From Streptomyces profundus (GTDB taxonomy: Bacteria; Actinomycetota; Actinomycetes; Streptomycetales; Streptomycetaceae), in the NCBI RefSeq assembly GCF_020740535.1, contig NZ_CP082362.1, positions 4,214,501 through 4,278,500 of the forward strand: a stretch of DNA of 64,000 nt, in the 5' to 3' direction. Shown here piece by piece: positions 42,723-52,972 of the stretch. Each line of letters begins with the position of its first letter. Position 1 is the first letter of the stretch. Below the pieces are notes generated by a model. That model saw only the letters and a list, made by a program, of their open reading frames with translations. It made no database searches and had not been told where the DNA came from. A program made the position numbers and the translations under genes.

Positions 42723-44105
42723 GTGCAGTATCACGAGTCGATGATCGAACTGATCGGCAACACCCCGCTGGTCAGACTCAACCGAGTGACCGAGGGCATC
42801 GAGGCCACCGTGCTCGCGAAGGTCGAGTACTTCAATCCCGGCGGGTCGGTGAAGGACCGGATCGCCGTGCGGATGATCGAGGCCGCCGAACGCTCGGGAG
42901 CCCTGCGCCCCGGAGGCGTGATCGTGGAGCCCACCTCGGGCAACACCGGCGTCGGACTGGCCATCGTGGCCCAACGGAAGGGCTACCACTGCGTCTTCGT
43001 CTGCCCGGACAAGGTCTCCACCGACAAGATCAACGTGCTGCGGGCCTACGGCGCCGACGTGGTGGTCTGCCCCACCGCGGTCGACCCCGAACACCCTGAC
43101 TCCTACTACAACGTGTCGGACCGGCTGGTCAGGGAGACCCCGGGAGCCTGGAAGCCGGACCAGTACAGCAATCCGGACAACCCCCGTTCCCACTACGAGA
43201 CCACGGGCCCCGAGCTCTGGACCCAGACCGAGGGCCGGATCACCCACTTCGTCGCCGGCGTCGGCACCGGCGGCACCATCTCGGGCACCGGTCGCTACCT
43301 CAAGGAGGTCAGCGAGGGACGGGTGCGGGTGGTCGGCGCCGATCCGGAGGGCTCGGTCTACTCCGGCGGATCGGGCCGGCCCTACCTGGTCGAGGGCGTC
43401 GGCGAGGACTTCTGGCCCGACGCCTACGACCGTGGGGTCGCGGACGAGATCGTCGCCGTCTCGGACAAGGACTCCTTCCAGATGACCCGCCGGCTGGCCC
43501 GCGAGGAGGGCCTGCTGGTCGGCGGCTCCTGCGGGATGGCCGTGGTGGGCGCGCTGGAGGTGGCCAGCCGGCTCGGTCCCGACGATGTGGTGGTGGTGCT
43601 CCTGCCGGACAGCGGGCGCGGCTATCTGAGCAAGATCTTCAACGACGAGTGGATGGCCGACTACGGCTTCCTTGAGGGCGGCGAGCCGGCCACCCGCGTC
43701 GCCGACGTGCTGCGCGGCAAGGACGGCGGCCTTCCGTCCCTGGTGCACATGCACCCGGACGAGACGGTGGGCGAGGCGATCGAGGTGCTGCGCGAGTACG
43801 GCGTCTCCCAGATGCCGGTGGTCAAGCCGGGGGCGGGGCACCCCGATGTGATGGCCGCCGAGATCGTCGGCTCGGTCGTCGAACGGGAGCTGCTGGACGC
43901 GCTGTTCGCCCAGCGGGCCGCCCTGGACGACCAGCTGGACAAGCATCTGAGCGCACCGCTGCCGCATGTCGGCTCGGGCGAGCCGATCGCCGACCTGATG
44001 GCCACCCTGCAGGACGCGGACGCCGCCGTGGTGCTGGTGGACGGCAAGCCGGCCGGGGTGGTCAGCCGCCAGGACCTGCTCGCGTTCCTGGCCGGGAAGA
44101 GCTGA
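42723..44105 (+). CDS. cbs: Cystathionine beta-synthase
   Basis: The 460-aa PLP enzyme condenses serine and homocysteine to cystathionine. PLP lysine K44 is in FNPGGSVKDRIA; SGNTGVGLAI and GVGTGGTISGTG bind cofactor and substrate. Two C-terminal CBS domains (SLVHMHPDETVGEAIEVLRE and HVGSGEPIADLMATLQDADA) may bind nucleotides. There is no N-terminal heme domain. The GTG start follows GGAGACC. It is divergent from the SGNH hydrolase gene. Confidence 0.95.
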   Translation: MQYHESMIELIGNTPLVRLNRVTEGIEATVLAKVEYFNPGGSVKDRIAVRMIEAAERSGALRPGGVIVEPTSGNTGVGLAIVAQRKGYHCVFVCPDKVSTDKINVLRAYGADVVVCPTAVDPEHPDSYYNVSDRLVRETPGAWKPDQYSNPDNPRSHYETTGPELWTQTEGRITHFVAGVGTGGTISGTGRYLKEVSEGRVRVVGADPEGSVYSGGSGRPYLVEGVGEDFWPDAYDRGVADEIVAVSDKDSFQMTRRLAREEGLLVGGSCGMAVVGALEVASRLGPDDVVVVLLPDSGRGYLSKIFNDEWMADYGFLEGGEPATRVADVLRGKDGGLPSLVHMHPDETVGEAIEVLREYGVSQMPVVKPGAGHPDVMAAEIVGSVVERELLDALFAQRAALDDQLDKHLSAPLPHVGSGEPIADLMATLQDADAAVVLVDGKPAGVVSRQDLLAFLAGKS

Positions 44106-44436
44106 GCGGGGCACGCCGCCGACGGGCGCGCGGAGCGGGGCCTCGCCGGAGGCCGCCGAGGCCGCCGCGCGCCTGGTCGCCCAACGGAACCCGAAGTGTC
44201 ACGGCCGGGCAACGCGTCGTTAACACCGCTCCGGCAGAGTTCTTGGTGTCGGCACCAAGGACCTCCGGAGCGGCTCCCGGACCTCCCTGGTCGCCCGGAC
44301 ACGAGGCCCCGACCCGGCCCGTGTCCCTGCGGGGACCGCCGTCGTCCCGCCCTCGGCCTCGTGCCGGGGTGCGGCGGTCCCCGCACACCACTTCCCCGGC
44401 CCGTGGGCCCCGCAGGGCCCCGTGGGGCCCCGTGGG
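44106..44436. terminator. Convergent intergenic region with a 14-bp hairpin
   Basis: This 331-bp region contains no gene. TGCGGGGACCGCCG (44328-44341) and CGGCGGTCCCCGCA (44372-44385) form a perfect 14-bp stem with a 30-nt loop, able to end transcription from both sides. A run of GGGCCCCG-like units (44402-44436) follows. Confidence 0.65.
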
Positions 44437-44874
44437 CTAGTCCCAGTCGGACTTCTTCTGCTCCTCGCCCCCGCGCAGCATGGAGTGCCCCAGGAAGCAG
44501 GCGTTGACGCCGACCACGCCCGTCCAGCAGACCAGAAGGCCGGCGAGACCGGTCTGGGCCGCGGCGATGGCGGACAGCGGGATGGCCAGCACCAGGGAGA
44601 GCGCCGCGAGGCCGAAGGCGACGCCCGGGCCCTGCGTGTCGACGCTGCCGGGGGGCCGGCCGCCCCTCGCGATCACCATCTGCTGCTCGGCGACCTGACG
44701 TCGCACCCGCTTGTCCACCGTGCTGTCGATGCGCTGCTCGACCTTCTCCAGGAACGAGTCCACCAGCTCGGACTCGTACCCCTCGCCCAGCTCCCTACGC
44801 GTCTGCACGGCGGCTTCGAGATCCCTTTTCAGGTCGGTGTCTCGGTTCAGCTCCGGATCGCGCCCACTCGTCAT
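44437..44874 (-). CDS. Hypothetical integral membrane protein (145 aa)
   Basis: The first 75 residues are charged and helical (LNRDTDLKRDLEAAVQTRREL; SFLEKVEQRIDSTVDKRVRRQ). Two helices follow (GVAFGLAALSLVLAIPLSAIA and GLLVCWTGVVGVNACFLG), with a short charged tail. ATG 44874 has TAGCGT 6 nt upstream, so the mRNA is probably leaderless. Such a protein lies next to cbs in Streptomyces, as I remember. Function is unknown. Confidence 0.75.
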   Translation of the reverse strand: MTSGRDPELNRDTDLKRDLEAAVQTRRELGEGYESELVDSFLEKVEQRIDSTVDKRVRRQVAEQQMVIARGGRPPGSVDTQGPGVAFGLAALSLVLAIPLSAIAAAQTGLAGLLVCWTGVVGVNACFLGHSMLRGGEEQKKSDWD

Positions 44875-45001
44875 ACGGCCACGCTACGGCGCCTCGCGGC
44901 CGGCCCGCACTAGGGGTAACCCCCCATTCGTCCCGTGGGCCACCCCGAGGCCGCCGCCGACGCCCGGGCCCGCTGTCGGTGCCGCTGCCTAGACTGACGC
45001 G

Positions 45002-45847
45002 GTGAGTGAGGCGAGCGCGCGCTTGGCAGGGCTGTTCGACGGGCATCGGCTGACCCCGACCCAACGGCGCATCGCGCAGGTGGTCGTGCGGCGGGCCGAG
45101 GAGGCGCCGTTCCTGTCCAGCGTCGAGTTGGCCGAGCTGGCGGGGGTGAGCCAGCCCTCGGTCACCCGGTTCGCCGTGGCGCTCGGCTTCGATGGCTATC
45201 CGGCGCTCAGGCGGCGGCTGCGCGAGGCGCTGCGCGACGGCCGGGGCGGCGCCGCCGGGCGGGACGGCGCCGAGCCGAACGTCTACCAGCAGGCGGTGCT
45301 CGCCGAGATCGAGCAGCTGCGGCGGCTGGTGTCCTGGCTCGGGGATCCGGAGCGCCTTGAGCGCGCCGGCCGGCTGCTCGCGGCGTCCCGGCCGCTGCCG
45401 GTGCTGGGGCTGCGCGCCGCCTCGGCGGAGGCGGGTGGCTTCGCCTACTTCGCGGCCAAGGTGCATCCGGATGTGCGCCTGCTGGACCAGGGCGGCTCGC
45501 TGCTGGCGGACCGCATCGAGCAGGCGGCCGACGCCGGGGCCACGGCGCTGCTGTGCTTCGCGCTGCCCCGCTACCCGCGCGAGCTGGTCGAGGCCCTGGC
45601 GGTGGCGCGGGCCTCGGGGCTCGCCCTGGTGACGGTGGCGGACAGCGTGTTGGCGCCCGTCGCCGATCCTTCGGATCTGCTGTTCACCGCCCCGGTGAGC
45701 ACCGCGCTCTCGTTCGACACGGCCTGCGCGCCGATGCTGCTGGGGCGCGCGTTGCTCGAGGCGATGTGCGACGCGCTGCCGGCCGCCCAGACCCGTCTTG
45801 AGCGCTTCGACGCCAGGGCGGCCGACCGGCGGGTCTTCTGGGACTGA
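45002..45847 (+). CDS. RpiR/MurR-family transcriptional regulator
   Basis: The 281-aa protein has an N-terminal helix-turn-helix (SSVELAELAGVSQPSVTRFAVALG) and a C-terminal SIS sugar-isomerase-like domain (LPVLGLRAASAEAGGFAYFA). GTG 45002 has TAGACT 6 nt upstream, so it is leaderless. It converges on the decarboxylase-like gene and lies about 1.5 kb before the hut genes. It is the likeliest local regulator of histidine use, but this is inference; SIS-domain regulators usually sense phosphosugars. Confidence 0.88.
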   Translation: MSEASARLAGLFDGHRLTPTQRRIAQVVVRRAEEAPFLSSVELAELAGVSQPSVTRFAVALGFDGYPALRRRLREALRDGRGGAAGRDGAEPNVYQQAVLAEIEQLRRLVSWLGDPERLERAGRLLAASRPLPVLGLRAASAEAGGFAYFAAKVHPDVRLLDQGGSLLADRIEQAADAGATALLCFALPRYPRELVEALAVARASGLALVTVADSVLAPVADPSDLLFTAPVSTALSFDTACAPMLLGRALLEAMCDALPAAQTRLERFDARAADRRVFWD

Positions 45848-45871
45848 CGCCCCCCGCCGCTGCGTTCGGGC

Positions 45872-47179
45872 CTACAGCGATCCGCCGGACTCCTCGACGA
45901 GCTCCTCCAGGGTCTGCGCGCGCCGCAGCGGCGTGAACACGGCGGGCCCCGCGCCGTCCACGGTGAAGCCGTAGACGGCGGGTCGCGGCAGCGCGTTGTA
46001 GCCGAACGGGGTGGAGAAGTAGTAGGCGCCGGTGTCCAGCAGGGCCACCAGATCGCCGGGGCGCAGCCGGGGCAGCGGACGGTCGATGGCGACCAGGTCG
46101 CCGGCGAAGCAGCAGGGCCCCGCGACGTCCTGACGCTGGATCGGCCCGGCGCCGGGCTCGCCCTTCGCGTCGTAGACGGCCACCCGCAGCGGCCAGGAGG
46201 CCGGCGCGAACACGGTGCGCACCGCGACCTGCGCGCCGGCGTGCGTGACCGCGATCGGGCGCCCGCCGGCCTCCTTGGTGTACTCGACCCTGGCCACCAC
46301 CGCGCCCGCCTTGGCCAGCAGCGACCGGCCGAACTCGGTGACCAGTCCGTAGCGGCCGTCGAACAGCCCGGGGACGGTGTCCCGCAACAGGCGGGCGTAC
46401 TCGGCGAAGCTGGGCGTGACCTCGTCGGAGTCGAAGTTGACGGGCAGCCCGCCGCCGATGTCCAGGGTGTCGATCCGTCGCTCGCCGGCCGCGGCGTTGA
46501 CCTCCTCGGCCAGTTCGTAGCTCTCCCGCACGCCCTCGGCCATCCGGGCGAGGGCCATGCCCTGCGAGCCCACGTGGCAGTGCAGCCGGGTCAGCCAGGG
46601 GCGGTCGAGGAAGGCGCGCACCACCCAGTCGCGCGCTCCCGGATCGCGCAGCGCGATGCCGAACTTGCTGGTCGCGGTCGCGGTGCTCATCGCGTCGATG
46701 GTGCCGCCGCCCAGCTGCGGGTTGATCCGCAGGCCCAGCGGACCGTGTCCAGGGTGCGCCGGCAGCAGGGCGTCCAGCCGGGCGAGTTCCTGCGGGTTGT
46801 CGGCGTTCATGGCGATGCCGAGGCGCAGCGCCTGACGCAGCTCCGTCTCGGTCTTGGCGGGCGAGTCGAGCACGATGCGGTCGGGGGCGAGCCCGGCGCG
46901 CTGGGCCAGGGCCAGCTCTCCGAGGCTGGCCACCTCGCTGCCGATGCCGAACCCGTCCAGCAGGCGCAGCACCGGCACCAGGGTGCCGGCCTTGACCGCG
47001 AAGGTGTGCAGGACCGGCTGACCGGGCGCGGTGACCGCATCGAAGGCAGCATGGAGAGCGGTGGTGGTCTCCTGGACGCTCCTGAGGTCGAGCAGGGCGG
47101 CCAGGGGCTGGTCGTCGGTGAGAAGGCCGTGGGCGAGCAGGGCCCGTACGGCGTGGTCGCGTCGGCTCGGAGGCTCCAT
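45872..47179 (-). CDS. Fold-III PLP decarboxylase (diaminopimelate/ornithine-type)
   Basis: The 435-aa protein has the alanine-racemase-like fold: PLP lysine in LHTFAVKAG, substrate and PLP motifs RLHCHVGSQGM and DIGGGLPVNF, VTEFGRSLLAKAGAVVARV, and the dimer residue region GDLVALLDTGAYYFSTPFGYN. Canonical LysA keeps a CES(A/C)D-type motif near the second active-site Cys; here the corresponding stretch is GPCCFAGDL, so a substrate other than meso-diaminopimelate is possible. ATG 47179 is divergent from hutU. Confidence 0.85.
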   Translation of the reverse strand: MEPPSRRDHAVRALLAHGLLTDDQPLAALLDLRSVQETTTALHAAFDAVTAPGQPVLHTFAVKAGTLVPVLRLLDGFGIGSEVASLGELALAQRAGLAPDRIVLDSPAKTETELRQALRLGIAMNADNPQELARLDALLPAHPGHGPLGLRINPQLGGGTIDAMSTATATSKFGIALRDPGARDWVVRAFLDRPWLTRLHCHVGSQGMALARMAEGVRESYELAEEVNAAAGERRIDTLDIGGGLPVNFDSDEVTPSFAEYARLLRDTVPGLFDGRYGLVTEFGRSLLAKAGAVVARVEYTKEAGGRPIAVTHAGAQVAVRTVFAPASWPLRVAVYDAKGEPGAGPIQRQDVAGPCCFAGDLVAIDRPLPRLRPGDLVALLDTGAYYFSTPFGYNALPRPAVYGFTVDGAGPAVFTPLRRAQTLEELVEESGGSL

Positions 47180-47280
47180 ACGTCCAGCGAAACACGCCGG
47201 GCGGCGTGGCGGCAGGGAGCACAACGGGACGGAGCGGACCACGACGGGCCGAACCCCGGGCGGTCACGGACAATTGCTGA

Positions 47281-47312
47281 CTGAAAGTATTCAGCCTTAG
47301 AGTGGGTGAATA
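47281..47312. promoter_or_regulatory. Overlapping palindromes before hutU (candidate hut operator)
   Basis: CTGAA-AGTA-TTCAG (47281-47294) overlaps TATTCAGCC-N7-GGGTGAATA (47288-47312), an inverted repeat matching at 8 of 9 positions. Both lie in the 161-bp gap between the decarboxylase-like gene and hutU. Confidence 0.6.
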
Positions 47313-47340
47313 TCCCGACCACATCGGGGAGGCGTGGGTC

Positions 47341-49077
47341 ATGGCAGGACCAGCGGCATCGGCGGAGTCGAAGCGACCAACGGGGCCCAGACCCGTACGC
47401 GCGGCCACCGGGACCCGGCTCTCGGCGCGGGGCTGGCCCCAGGAGGCCGCGCTCCGCATGTTGCAGAACAACCTCGACCCCGAGGTGGCCGAACACCCGG
47501 ACCAGCTGGTGGTGTACGGCGGAACGGGGAAGGCCGCCAGGGACTGGCGCTCCTTCGACGCCATCGTGGCCACCCTGCGCACCCTGCGGGACGACGAGAC
47601 GCTGCTGGTGCAGTCGGGCCGGCCGGTGGGCGTGCTGACCACCCACGAGTGGGCCCCCAGGGTGCTGATCGCCAACTCGAACCTGGTCGGGGACTGGGCC
47701 AACTGGGAGGAGTTCCGCCGCCTGGAGCGGCTCGGCCTCACCATGTACGGGCAGATGACGGCCGGCTCCTGGATCTACATCGGCACCCAGGGCATCCTCC
47801 AGGGCACCTACGAGACGTTCGCCGCCGTGGCCGCCAAGCGGTTCGGCGGCAGCCTCGCCGGCACCCTCACGCTCACCGCCGGGCTGGGCGGCATGGGCGG
47901 CGCCCAGCCGCTCGCGGTGACCATGAACGGCGGGGTCGCGCTCTGCGTGGACTGCGACCCCAGGGCCATCGTCCGGCGCATCGAGCACGGCTTCCTCGAT
48001 GTCGAGGCCACCTCCCTGGACGAGGCGCTGTCGCTGGCCGAGCGGGCGCGGCAGGAGCGCAGGGCGCTCTCCATCGGGCTGCTGGGGAACGCGGCCGACG
48101 TGCTGCCGCAGGTGCTCTCGATGGGGGCGCCGGTCGACATCGTCACCGACCAGACGAGCGCCCACGACCCGTTGAGCTACCTTCCCTCCGGCGTCGAGCT
48201 CTCGGAGATGGCGGACCTCGCCGCCCGGCGCCCGGCCGAGTTCACCGAGCGGGCCAGGGAGTCGATGGCCCGTCATGTGGCGGCCATGGTCGGCTTCCAG
48301 GACGCGGGCGCCGAGGTCTTCGACTACGGCAACTCCATCCGGGGGGAGGCCCAACTCGCCGGGTACGAGAGGGCCTTCGCCTTCCCCGGGTTTGTCCCCG
48401 CCTACATCAGGCCGCTGTTCTGCGAGGGGCAGGGGCCGTTCCGCTGGGCCGCGCTGAGCGGTGACCCCGGGGACATCGCCAAGACGGACCGCGCGGTGCT
48501 CGACCTCTTCCCCGAGAACGAGTCCCTCGCCCGCTGGCTGCGGCTGGCGGGGGAGCGGGTGCGCTTCCAGGGGCTGCCGGCGCGGATCTGCTGGCTGGGA
48601 CACGGCGAACGCGCCAAGGCGGGGGAGCGGTTCAACGAGATGGTCGCCTCGGGCGAGTTGGCGGCGCCGGTGGTGATCGGCAGGGACCATCTGGACTGCG
48701 GCTCGGTCGCCTCGCCCTATCGGGAGACCGAGGGGATGCTCGACGGCTCGGACGCCATCGCCGACTGGCCCATGCTCAACGCGATGGTCAACGTCGCCTC
48801 CGGGGCCTCCTGGGTCTCGCTGCACCACGGCGGCGGCGTGGGCATGGGGCGCTCCCTGCACGCGGGGCAGGTCACCGTGGCCGACGGCACCCGGCTGGCC
48901 GGGGAGAAGCTCCACCGGGTCCTCACCAACGACCCGGGCATGGGCGTCATCCGCCATGTCGACGCCGGGTACGAGCGGGCCGAGGAGGTCGCCGAACGGG
49001 ACGGGGTGCGCGTGCCGATGCGGGAGACCGCGCCGCCGGCTGACCAGCCGGATCGGCCGGCCGGGGCGGCGCGATGA
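47341..49077 (+). CDS. hutU: Urocanate hydratase
   Basis: The 578-aa NAD-dependent enzyme converts urocanate to imidazolonepropionate, the second step of histidine breakdown. Signatures include [31 protein letters not shown] (NAD site), the catalytic Cys in [11 protein letters not shown], and [20 protein letters not shown] 47341 follows GGGGAGGCG. It is the first gene of the operon; its stop overlaps the M20 gene (ATGA). Histidine ammonia-lyase (hutH) is not in the window. Confidence 0.97.
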   Translation: MAGPAASAESKRPTGPRPVRAATGTRLSARGWPQEAALRMLQNNLDPEVAEHPDQLVVYGGTGKAARDWRSFDAIVATLRTLRDDETLLVQSGRPVGVLTTHEWAPRVLIANSNLVGDWANWEEFRRLERLGLTMYGQMTAGSWIYIGTQGILQGTYETFAAVAAKRFGGSLAGTLTLTAGLGGMGGAQPLAVTMNGGVALCVDCDPRAIVRRIEHGFLDVEATSLDEALSLAERARQERRALSIGLLGNAADVLPQVLSMGAPVDIVTDQTSAHDPLSYLPSGVELSEMADLAARRPAEFTERARESMARHVAAMVGFQDAGAEVFDYGNSIRGEAQLAGYERAFAFPGFVPAYIRPLFCEGQGPFRWAALSGDPGDIAKTDRAVLDLFPENESLARWLRLAGERVRFQGLPARICWLGHGERAKAGERFNEMVASGELAAPVVIGRDHLDCGSVASPYRETEGMLDGSDAIADWPMLNAMVNVASGASWVSLHHGGGVGMGRSLHAGQVTVADGTRLAGEKLHRVLTNDPGMGVIRHVDAGYERAEEVAERDGVRVPMRETAPPADQPDRPAGAAR

Positions 49078-50330
49078 CGGCGGCGCGGCCCGCCGAGGGC
49101 GCGGGGGCCCGGGCCGACTCGGGCGCCGAGGCGTTCGCCGCGCTGTGGGAGGGGCTCGCCCCCATCGGACGGCATCCGACGACCGGCGGCTACCGCCGCT
49201 ACGCCTGGACGGCGGCGGACGCGGAGCTGCGCGCCTGGTTCCGCGCCCAGGCGGAGGCGCGCGGACTGGCCCACGAGGTGGACCGCAACGGCAACCAGTG
49301 GGCGTGGCTGGGCGATCCGGCGCTGGGCGACGCCGTGGTCACCGGCTCCCATCTGGACTCGGTGCCGGACGGCGGCGCCTTCGACGGCCCGCTCGGCGTG
49401 GCCTCGGCGTTCGCCGCGCTGGACGTGCTGCGGGCCCGGGGACGCACCGGCCGCAGGCCGCTGGGCGTGGTGGCCTTCGCCGACGAGGAGGGCGCCAGGT
49501 TCGGGGTGGCCTGTGTCGGCTCCCGGCTGGCCGTGGGCGCGCTGGAGCCCGAGCGGGCCCGGGCGCTGCGGGACGCGGGAGGGACCAGCCTGGCCGACGC
49601 CATGAGCGCCGCCGGACACGATCCGGCCGGGATCGGGCCCGACCCCGAACGCCTCGCCCGGATCGGGGTGTTCATCGAGCTCCATGTCGAACAGGGGCGG
49701 GCGCTGGCCGATGTGGACCGGGCGGTGGGCGTCGGCTCGCTGATCTGGCCGCATGGCCGCTGGCGGTTCGACTTCCACGGCGAGGCCAACCACGCGGGCA
49801 CCACGCGCCTGGTGGACCGCAGGGACCCCATGCTGACCTATGCGCACACCGTGCTGGCCGCCCGCAAGCGCGCCAGGCTCGGCGGCGCCCTCGCCACCTT
49901 CGGCAAGGTCGCCGTGGAGCCGGGCGGGGTCAACGCGATCCCGTCCCAGGTGACCGGCTGGCTGGACGCGCGGGCGCCCGAGGCCGACGCCCTGGAGCAA
50001 CTGGTCGCCGCCATCGAGGAGACCGCCAGGAACCGGGCCGGCAGGGACGGCGTGCGGCTGGGCGTGACCAGGGAGTCCCACACCGGCGCGCAGCGCTTCT
50101 CCCCGGCGCTTCGGGACAGCCTCGCCGCCCTCCTGGACGACGCGCCCGTGCTCCCCACCGGGGCGGGGCACGACGCCGGCATCCTCTCCGCCGTGCTGCC
50201 CACGGCCATGCTCTATGTGCGCAATCCGACCGGGGTCTCCCACGCGCCGGCGGAGCACGCCGACCAACAGGACTGCGTGGCCGGAGTCGCCGCGCTCGCC
50301 GAGGTGTTGGAGGGATTGGTATGTCGCTGA
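49074..50330 (+). CDS. M20-family amidohydrolase (allantoate/N-carbamoyl type), probably acting in hut pathway
   Basis: The 418-aa di-zinc hydrolase has M20 metal motifs [29 protein letters not shown] and ELHVEQG, and the lid-domain [12 protein letters not shown]. Sequence resembles allantoate amidohydrolase and N-carbamoyl-L-amino-acid hydrolase. It sits between hutU and hutF with overlaps on both sides, and no classical HutG deformylase is present. N-formylglutamate is therefore the likely substrate. The substrate is inference from context. Confidence 0.9.
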   Translation: MTAARPAEGAGARADSGAEAFAALWEGLAPIGRHPTTGGYRRYAWTAADAELRAWFRAQAEARGLAHEVDRNGNQWAWLGDPALGDAVVTGSHLDSVPDGGAFDGPLGVASAFAALDVLRARGRTGRRPLGVVAFADEEGARFGVACVGSRLAVGALEPERARALRDAGGTSLADAMSAAGHDPAGIGPDPERLARIGVFIELHVEQGRALADVDRAVGVGSLIWPHGRWRFDFHGEANHAGTTRLVDRRDPMLTYAHTVLAARKRARLGGALATFGKVAVEPGGVNAIPSQVTGWLDARAPEADALEQLVAAIEETARNRAGRDGVRLGVTRESHTGAQRFSPALRDSLAALLDDAPVLPTGAGHDAGILSAVLPTAMLYVRNPTGVSHAPAEHADQQDCVAGVAALAEVLEGLVCR

Positions 50331-51673
50331 CCGCGCAGACGTACTGGGCCGAACACGCTTCGCTCGGCGGCGTGGTGGAGCCGGGCGTGGTGATCGCCAC
50401 GGCCGTCGACGGCACCATCACGGAGGTGCGCCCCGGCGTGCCGGCACCGCCCGTCGGCGCCGTCTCGCTGCGCGGTCTCACCATCCCCGGCCTCGCCAAC
50501 GTGCACAGCCACGCCTTCCACCGCGCCCTGCGCGCCAGCGCCCAGGTCGGCGCCGGCACCTTCTGGACCTGGCGCAACGCCATGTACGAACTCTCCTCTC
50601 TGCTGGACCCCGACGGCTACCACGCCCTGGCCCGCGCCGTGTACGCCGAGATGGCCCTGGCCGGCATCACCTGCGTGGGCGAGTTCCACTACCTGCACCA
50701 CCAGCGGGACGGCACGCCCTACGGGAACCCCAACGCCATGGGCGAGGCCCTGATCGCGGCGGCGGCCGACGCCGGCATCCGTATCACCCTCCTCGACACC
50801 TGCTATCTGGCCGCCGGCTTCGGCCAGCCCCCGAGCCGCTCCCAACTGCGCTTCTCCGACCGGACGGCGGATGCCTGGGCGGATCGCGCCGAAGCGCTGC
50901 GCGGCACCGATGTCGCCCGGATCGGGGCGGCCATCCACTCGGTGCGGGCCGTTCCCGCCGAGGCCCTGGCCACCGTGGCCGACTGGGCCGCCCAGCGGGA
51001 GCGCCCACTGCATGTCCACCTCTCCGAACAGCCCAGGGAGAACGAGGAGTGCCAGGCGGCACATGGCCGCACCCCCACCCAACTCCTCGCTGACCACGGC
51101 GTGTTGACCCGACGCACCACCGCCGTGCACGCGACCCATCTGGAGCCGGGCGATCTGGCCCTGCTCGGCGGCGCCGGGACCGGCGCCTGCCTGTGCCCCA
51201 CCACGGAACGCGACCTCGCGGACGGCATCGGCCCGGCCGGCCAGCTGCGCGGCGCCGGCTGCCCGTTGAGCCTGGGCAGCGACAGCCATGCCGTGATCGA
51301 CATCCTTGAGGAGGCGCGCGCCCTGGAGACGGGCGAACGCCTGCGCAGCCACGTCCGGGGACACTTCACCGCCGACCAACTGCTGCGCGCCGCCACCGAG
51401 CAGGGGCACGCGGCCCTGGGCTGGCCCGAGGCCGGCCGGCTGGAGGCGGGGGCGCTCGCGGACTTCGCCACCATCTCCCTGGACACCGTGCGCACCGCGG
51501 GCCCGCCGCCCCGCCTCGCCGTCCAGGCGGCGATCTTCGCGGCGACCGCCGCCGATGTGCGGCACACCGTGGTGGGCGGGCGGCACATCGTCCGCCATGG
51601 CAGCCACCAGCTGGTGCACGACACCTCACGCGCGCTGCGCCGTGCCATCGCCGGTGTCCACGCCAACCTCTGA
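50321..51673 (+). CDS. hutF: Formimidoylglutamate deiminase
   Basis: The 450-aa amidohydrolase-superfamily enzyme hydrolyses N-formimino-L-glutamate to N-formylglutamate and ammonia. The zinc site is [12 protein letters not shown], and [16 protein letters not shown] and [12 protein letters not shown] complete it. [20 protein letters not shown] is typical of HutF. ATG 50321 lies inside the end of the M20 gene (10-nt overlap). Confidence 0.93.
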   Translation: MSLTAQTYWAEHASLGGVVEPGVVIATAVDGTITEVRPGVPAPPVGAVSLRGLTIPGLANVHSHAFHRALRASAQVGAGTFWTWRNAMYELSSLLDPDGYHALARAVYAEMALAGITCVGEFHYLHHQRDGTPYGNPNAMGEALIAAAADAGIRITLLDTCYLAAGFGQPPSRSQLRFSDRTADAWADRAEALRGTDVARIGAAIHSVRAVPAEALATVADWAAQRERPLHVHLSEQPRENEECQAAHGRTPTQLLADHGVLTRRTTAVHATHLEPGDLALLGGAGTGACLCPTTERDLADGIGPAGQLRGAGCPLSLGSDSHAVIDILEEARALETGERLRSHVRGHFTADQLLRAATEQGHAALGWPEAGRLEAGALADFATISLDTVRTAGPPPRLAVQAAIFAATAADVRHTVVGGRHIVRHGSHQLVHDTSRALRRAIAGVHANL

Positions 51674-51780
51674 CCGTGGCGGGGCCGGCGGCGACACCCC
51701 GGGCCCCACCGGGCCGCCACGCCGTCGCCCCGGCACCGCCGCCGCACGCCGAAGCCACGCGCACCGGGAGGCGCCAGAAG

Positions 51781-52950
51781 ATGTCCAGCATCGCCATCAC
51801 CCATATCAACACCCTGGTCACCAACGACCCCTCCCTCGGCATCGGACCACTGGGCCAGATCCAGGACGCGGCCCTCGTGATCGAAGGAGACCGCATCGCC
51901 TGGATCGGTACGTCCAGTAGAGCACCCGCCACTGACAGTCACTTCGACGCGGCGGGCCGCACCGTGATCCCCGGCTTCGTGGACTCCCACTCCCACCTGC
52001 TGTTCGCCGGCGAGAGGGGCGCGGAGTTCCACGCCCGGATGTCCGGGCGCCCCTACGCCGCCGGCGGGATCGCCACCACGGTCGCCGCCACCCGGGAAGC
52101 CGACGACGCCGAACTCGCCCGGCGGCTCGCCCTGTTCCGCGCCGAGATGGCCCGTCAGGGCACCACCACGGTGGAGACCAAGTCGGGCTACGGGCTCACC
52201 GTCGCCGACGAGGCCCGCGCGCTGCGGATCGCCGCCGGGCAACTGCGCGAGGTCACCTTTCTGGGGGCCCATATCGTGCCGCCCGAGTACGCCGACGACC
52301 CCGCCGGCTATGTCGCCCTGGTGACCGGACCGATGCTCGACGCCTGCGCGCCCCACGCCCGGTGGATCGACGCCTTCTGCGAGGAGGGCGCCTTCGACGC
52401 CGACCAGGCGCGTGCCGTGCTCACCGCGGGCCAGGCCCGTGGCCTGCGCCCCCGCCTGCACGCCAACCAACTCGGCCACGGCCCCGGCGTCCAACTCGCG
52501 GTGGAACTGGGCGCCGCCGCCGCGGACCACTGCACCCACCTCACCGACGCGGATGTCGACGCCCTCGCGCGGGGACGGACCGTGGCCACCCTGCTGCCCG
52601 GGTGCGAGTTCTCCACCCGGGCGCCCTATCCGGACGCCAGAAGGCTGCTGGACGCAGGCGCCGTGGTCGCGATCGCCACCGACTGCAACCCCGGTTCGTC
52701 CTTCACCAGCTCCATGCCGTTCTGTCTGGCCGTCGCGGTCCGAGAGATGGGCATGACCCCCGACGAGGCGCTCTGGGCCGCCACCGCCGGGGGAGCGGCG
52801 GCCCTGGAACGCACCGACATCGGGCGGCTGGCGCCGGGCTGTCGCGCCGATCTGGCGCTGCTGGACGCGCCGGAGCCGGTCCACCTCGCCTACCGGCCGG
52901 GCGTCCCCCTGGTGGCGGCGGTCTGGCGGGACGGCACGCGAATCGTCTGA
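51781..52950 (+). CDS. hutI: Imidazolonepropionase
   Basis: The 389-aa metal hydrolase opens 4-imidazolone-5-propionate to N-formimino-L-glutamate. Motifs are [17 protein letters not shown] (metal His), [33 protein letters not shown] and [20 protein letters not shown] 51781 follows GGGAGG; the open frame extends 105 nt upstream without an RBS. It is 107 bp after hutF and closes the cluster. Confidence 0.95.
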   Translation: MSSIAITHINTLVTNDPSLGIGPLGQIQDAALVIEGDRIAWIGTSSRAPATDSHFDAAGRTVIPGFVDSHSHLLFAGERGAEFHARMSGRPYAAGGIATTVAATREADDAELARRLALFRAEMARQGTTTVETKSGYGLTVADEARALRIAAGQLREVTFLGAHIVPPEYADDPAGYVALVTGPMLDACAPHARWIDAFCEEGAFDADQARAVLTAGQARGLRPRLHANQLGHGPGVQLAVELGAAAADHCTHLTDADVDALARGRTVATLLPGCEFSTRAPYPDARRLLDAGAVVAIATDCNPGSSFTSSMPFCLAVAVREMGMTPDEALWAATAGGAAALERTDIGRLAPGCRADLALLDAPEPVHLAYRPGVPLVAAVWRDGTRIV

Positions 52951-52972
52951 GGAGGCTCGAAGTCGCCCCGCG

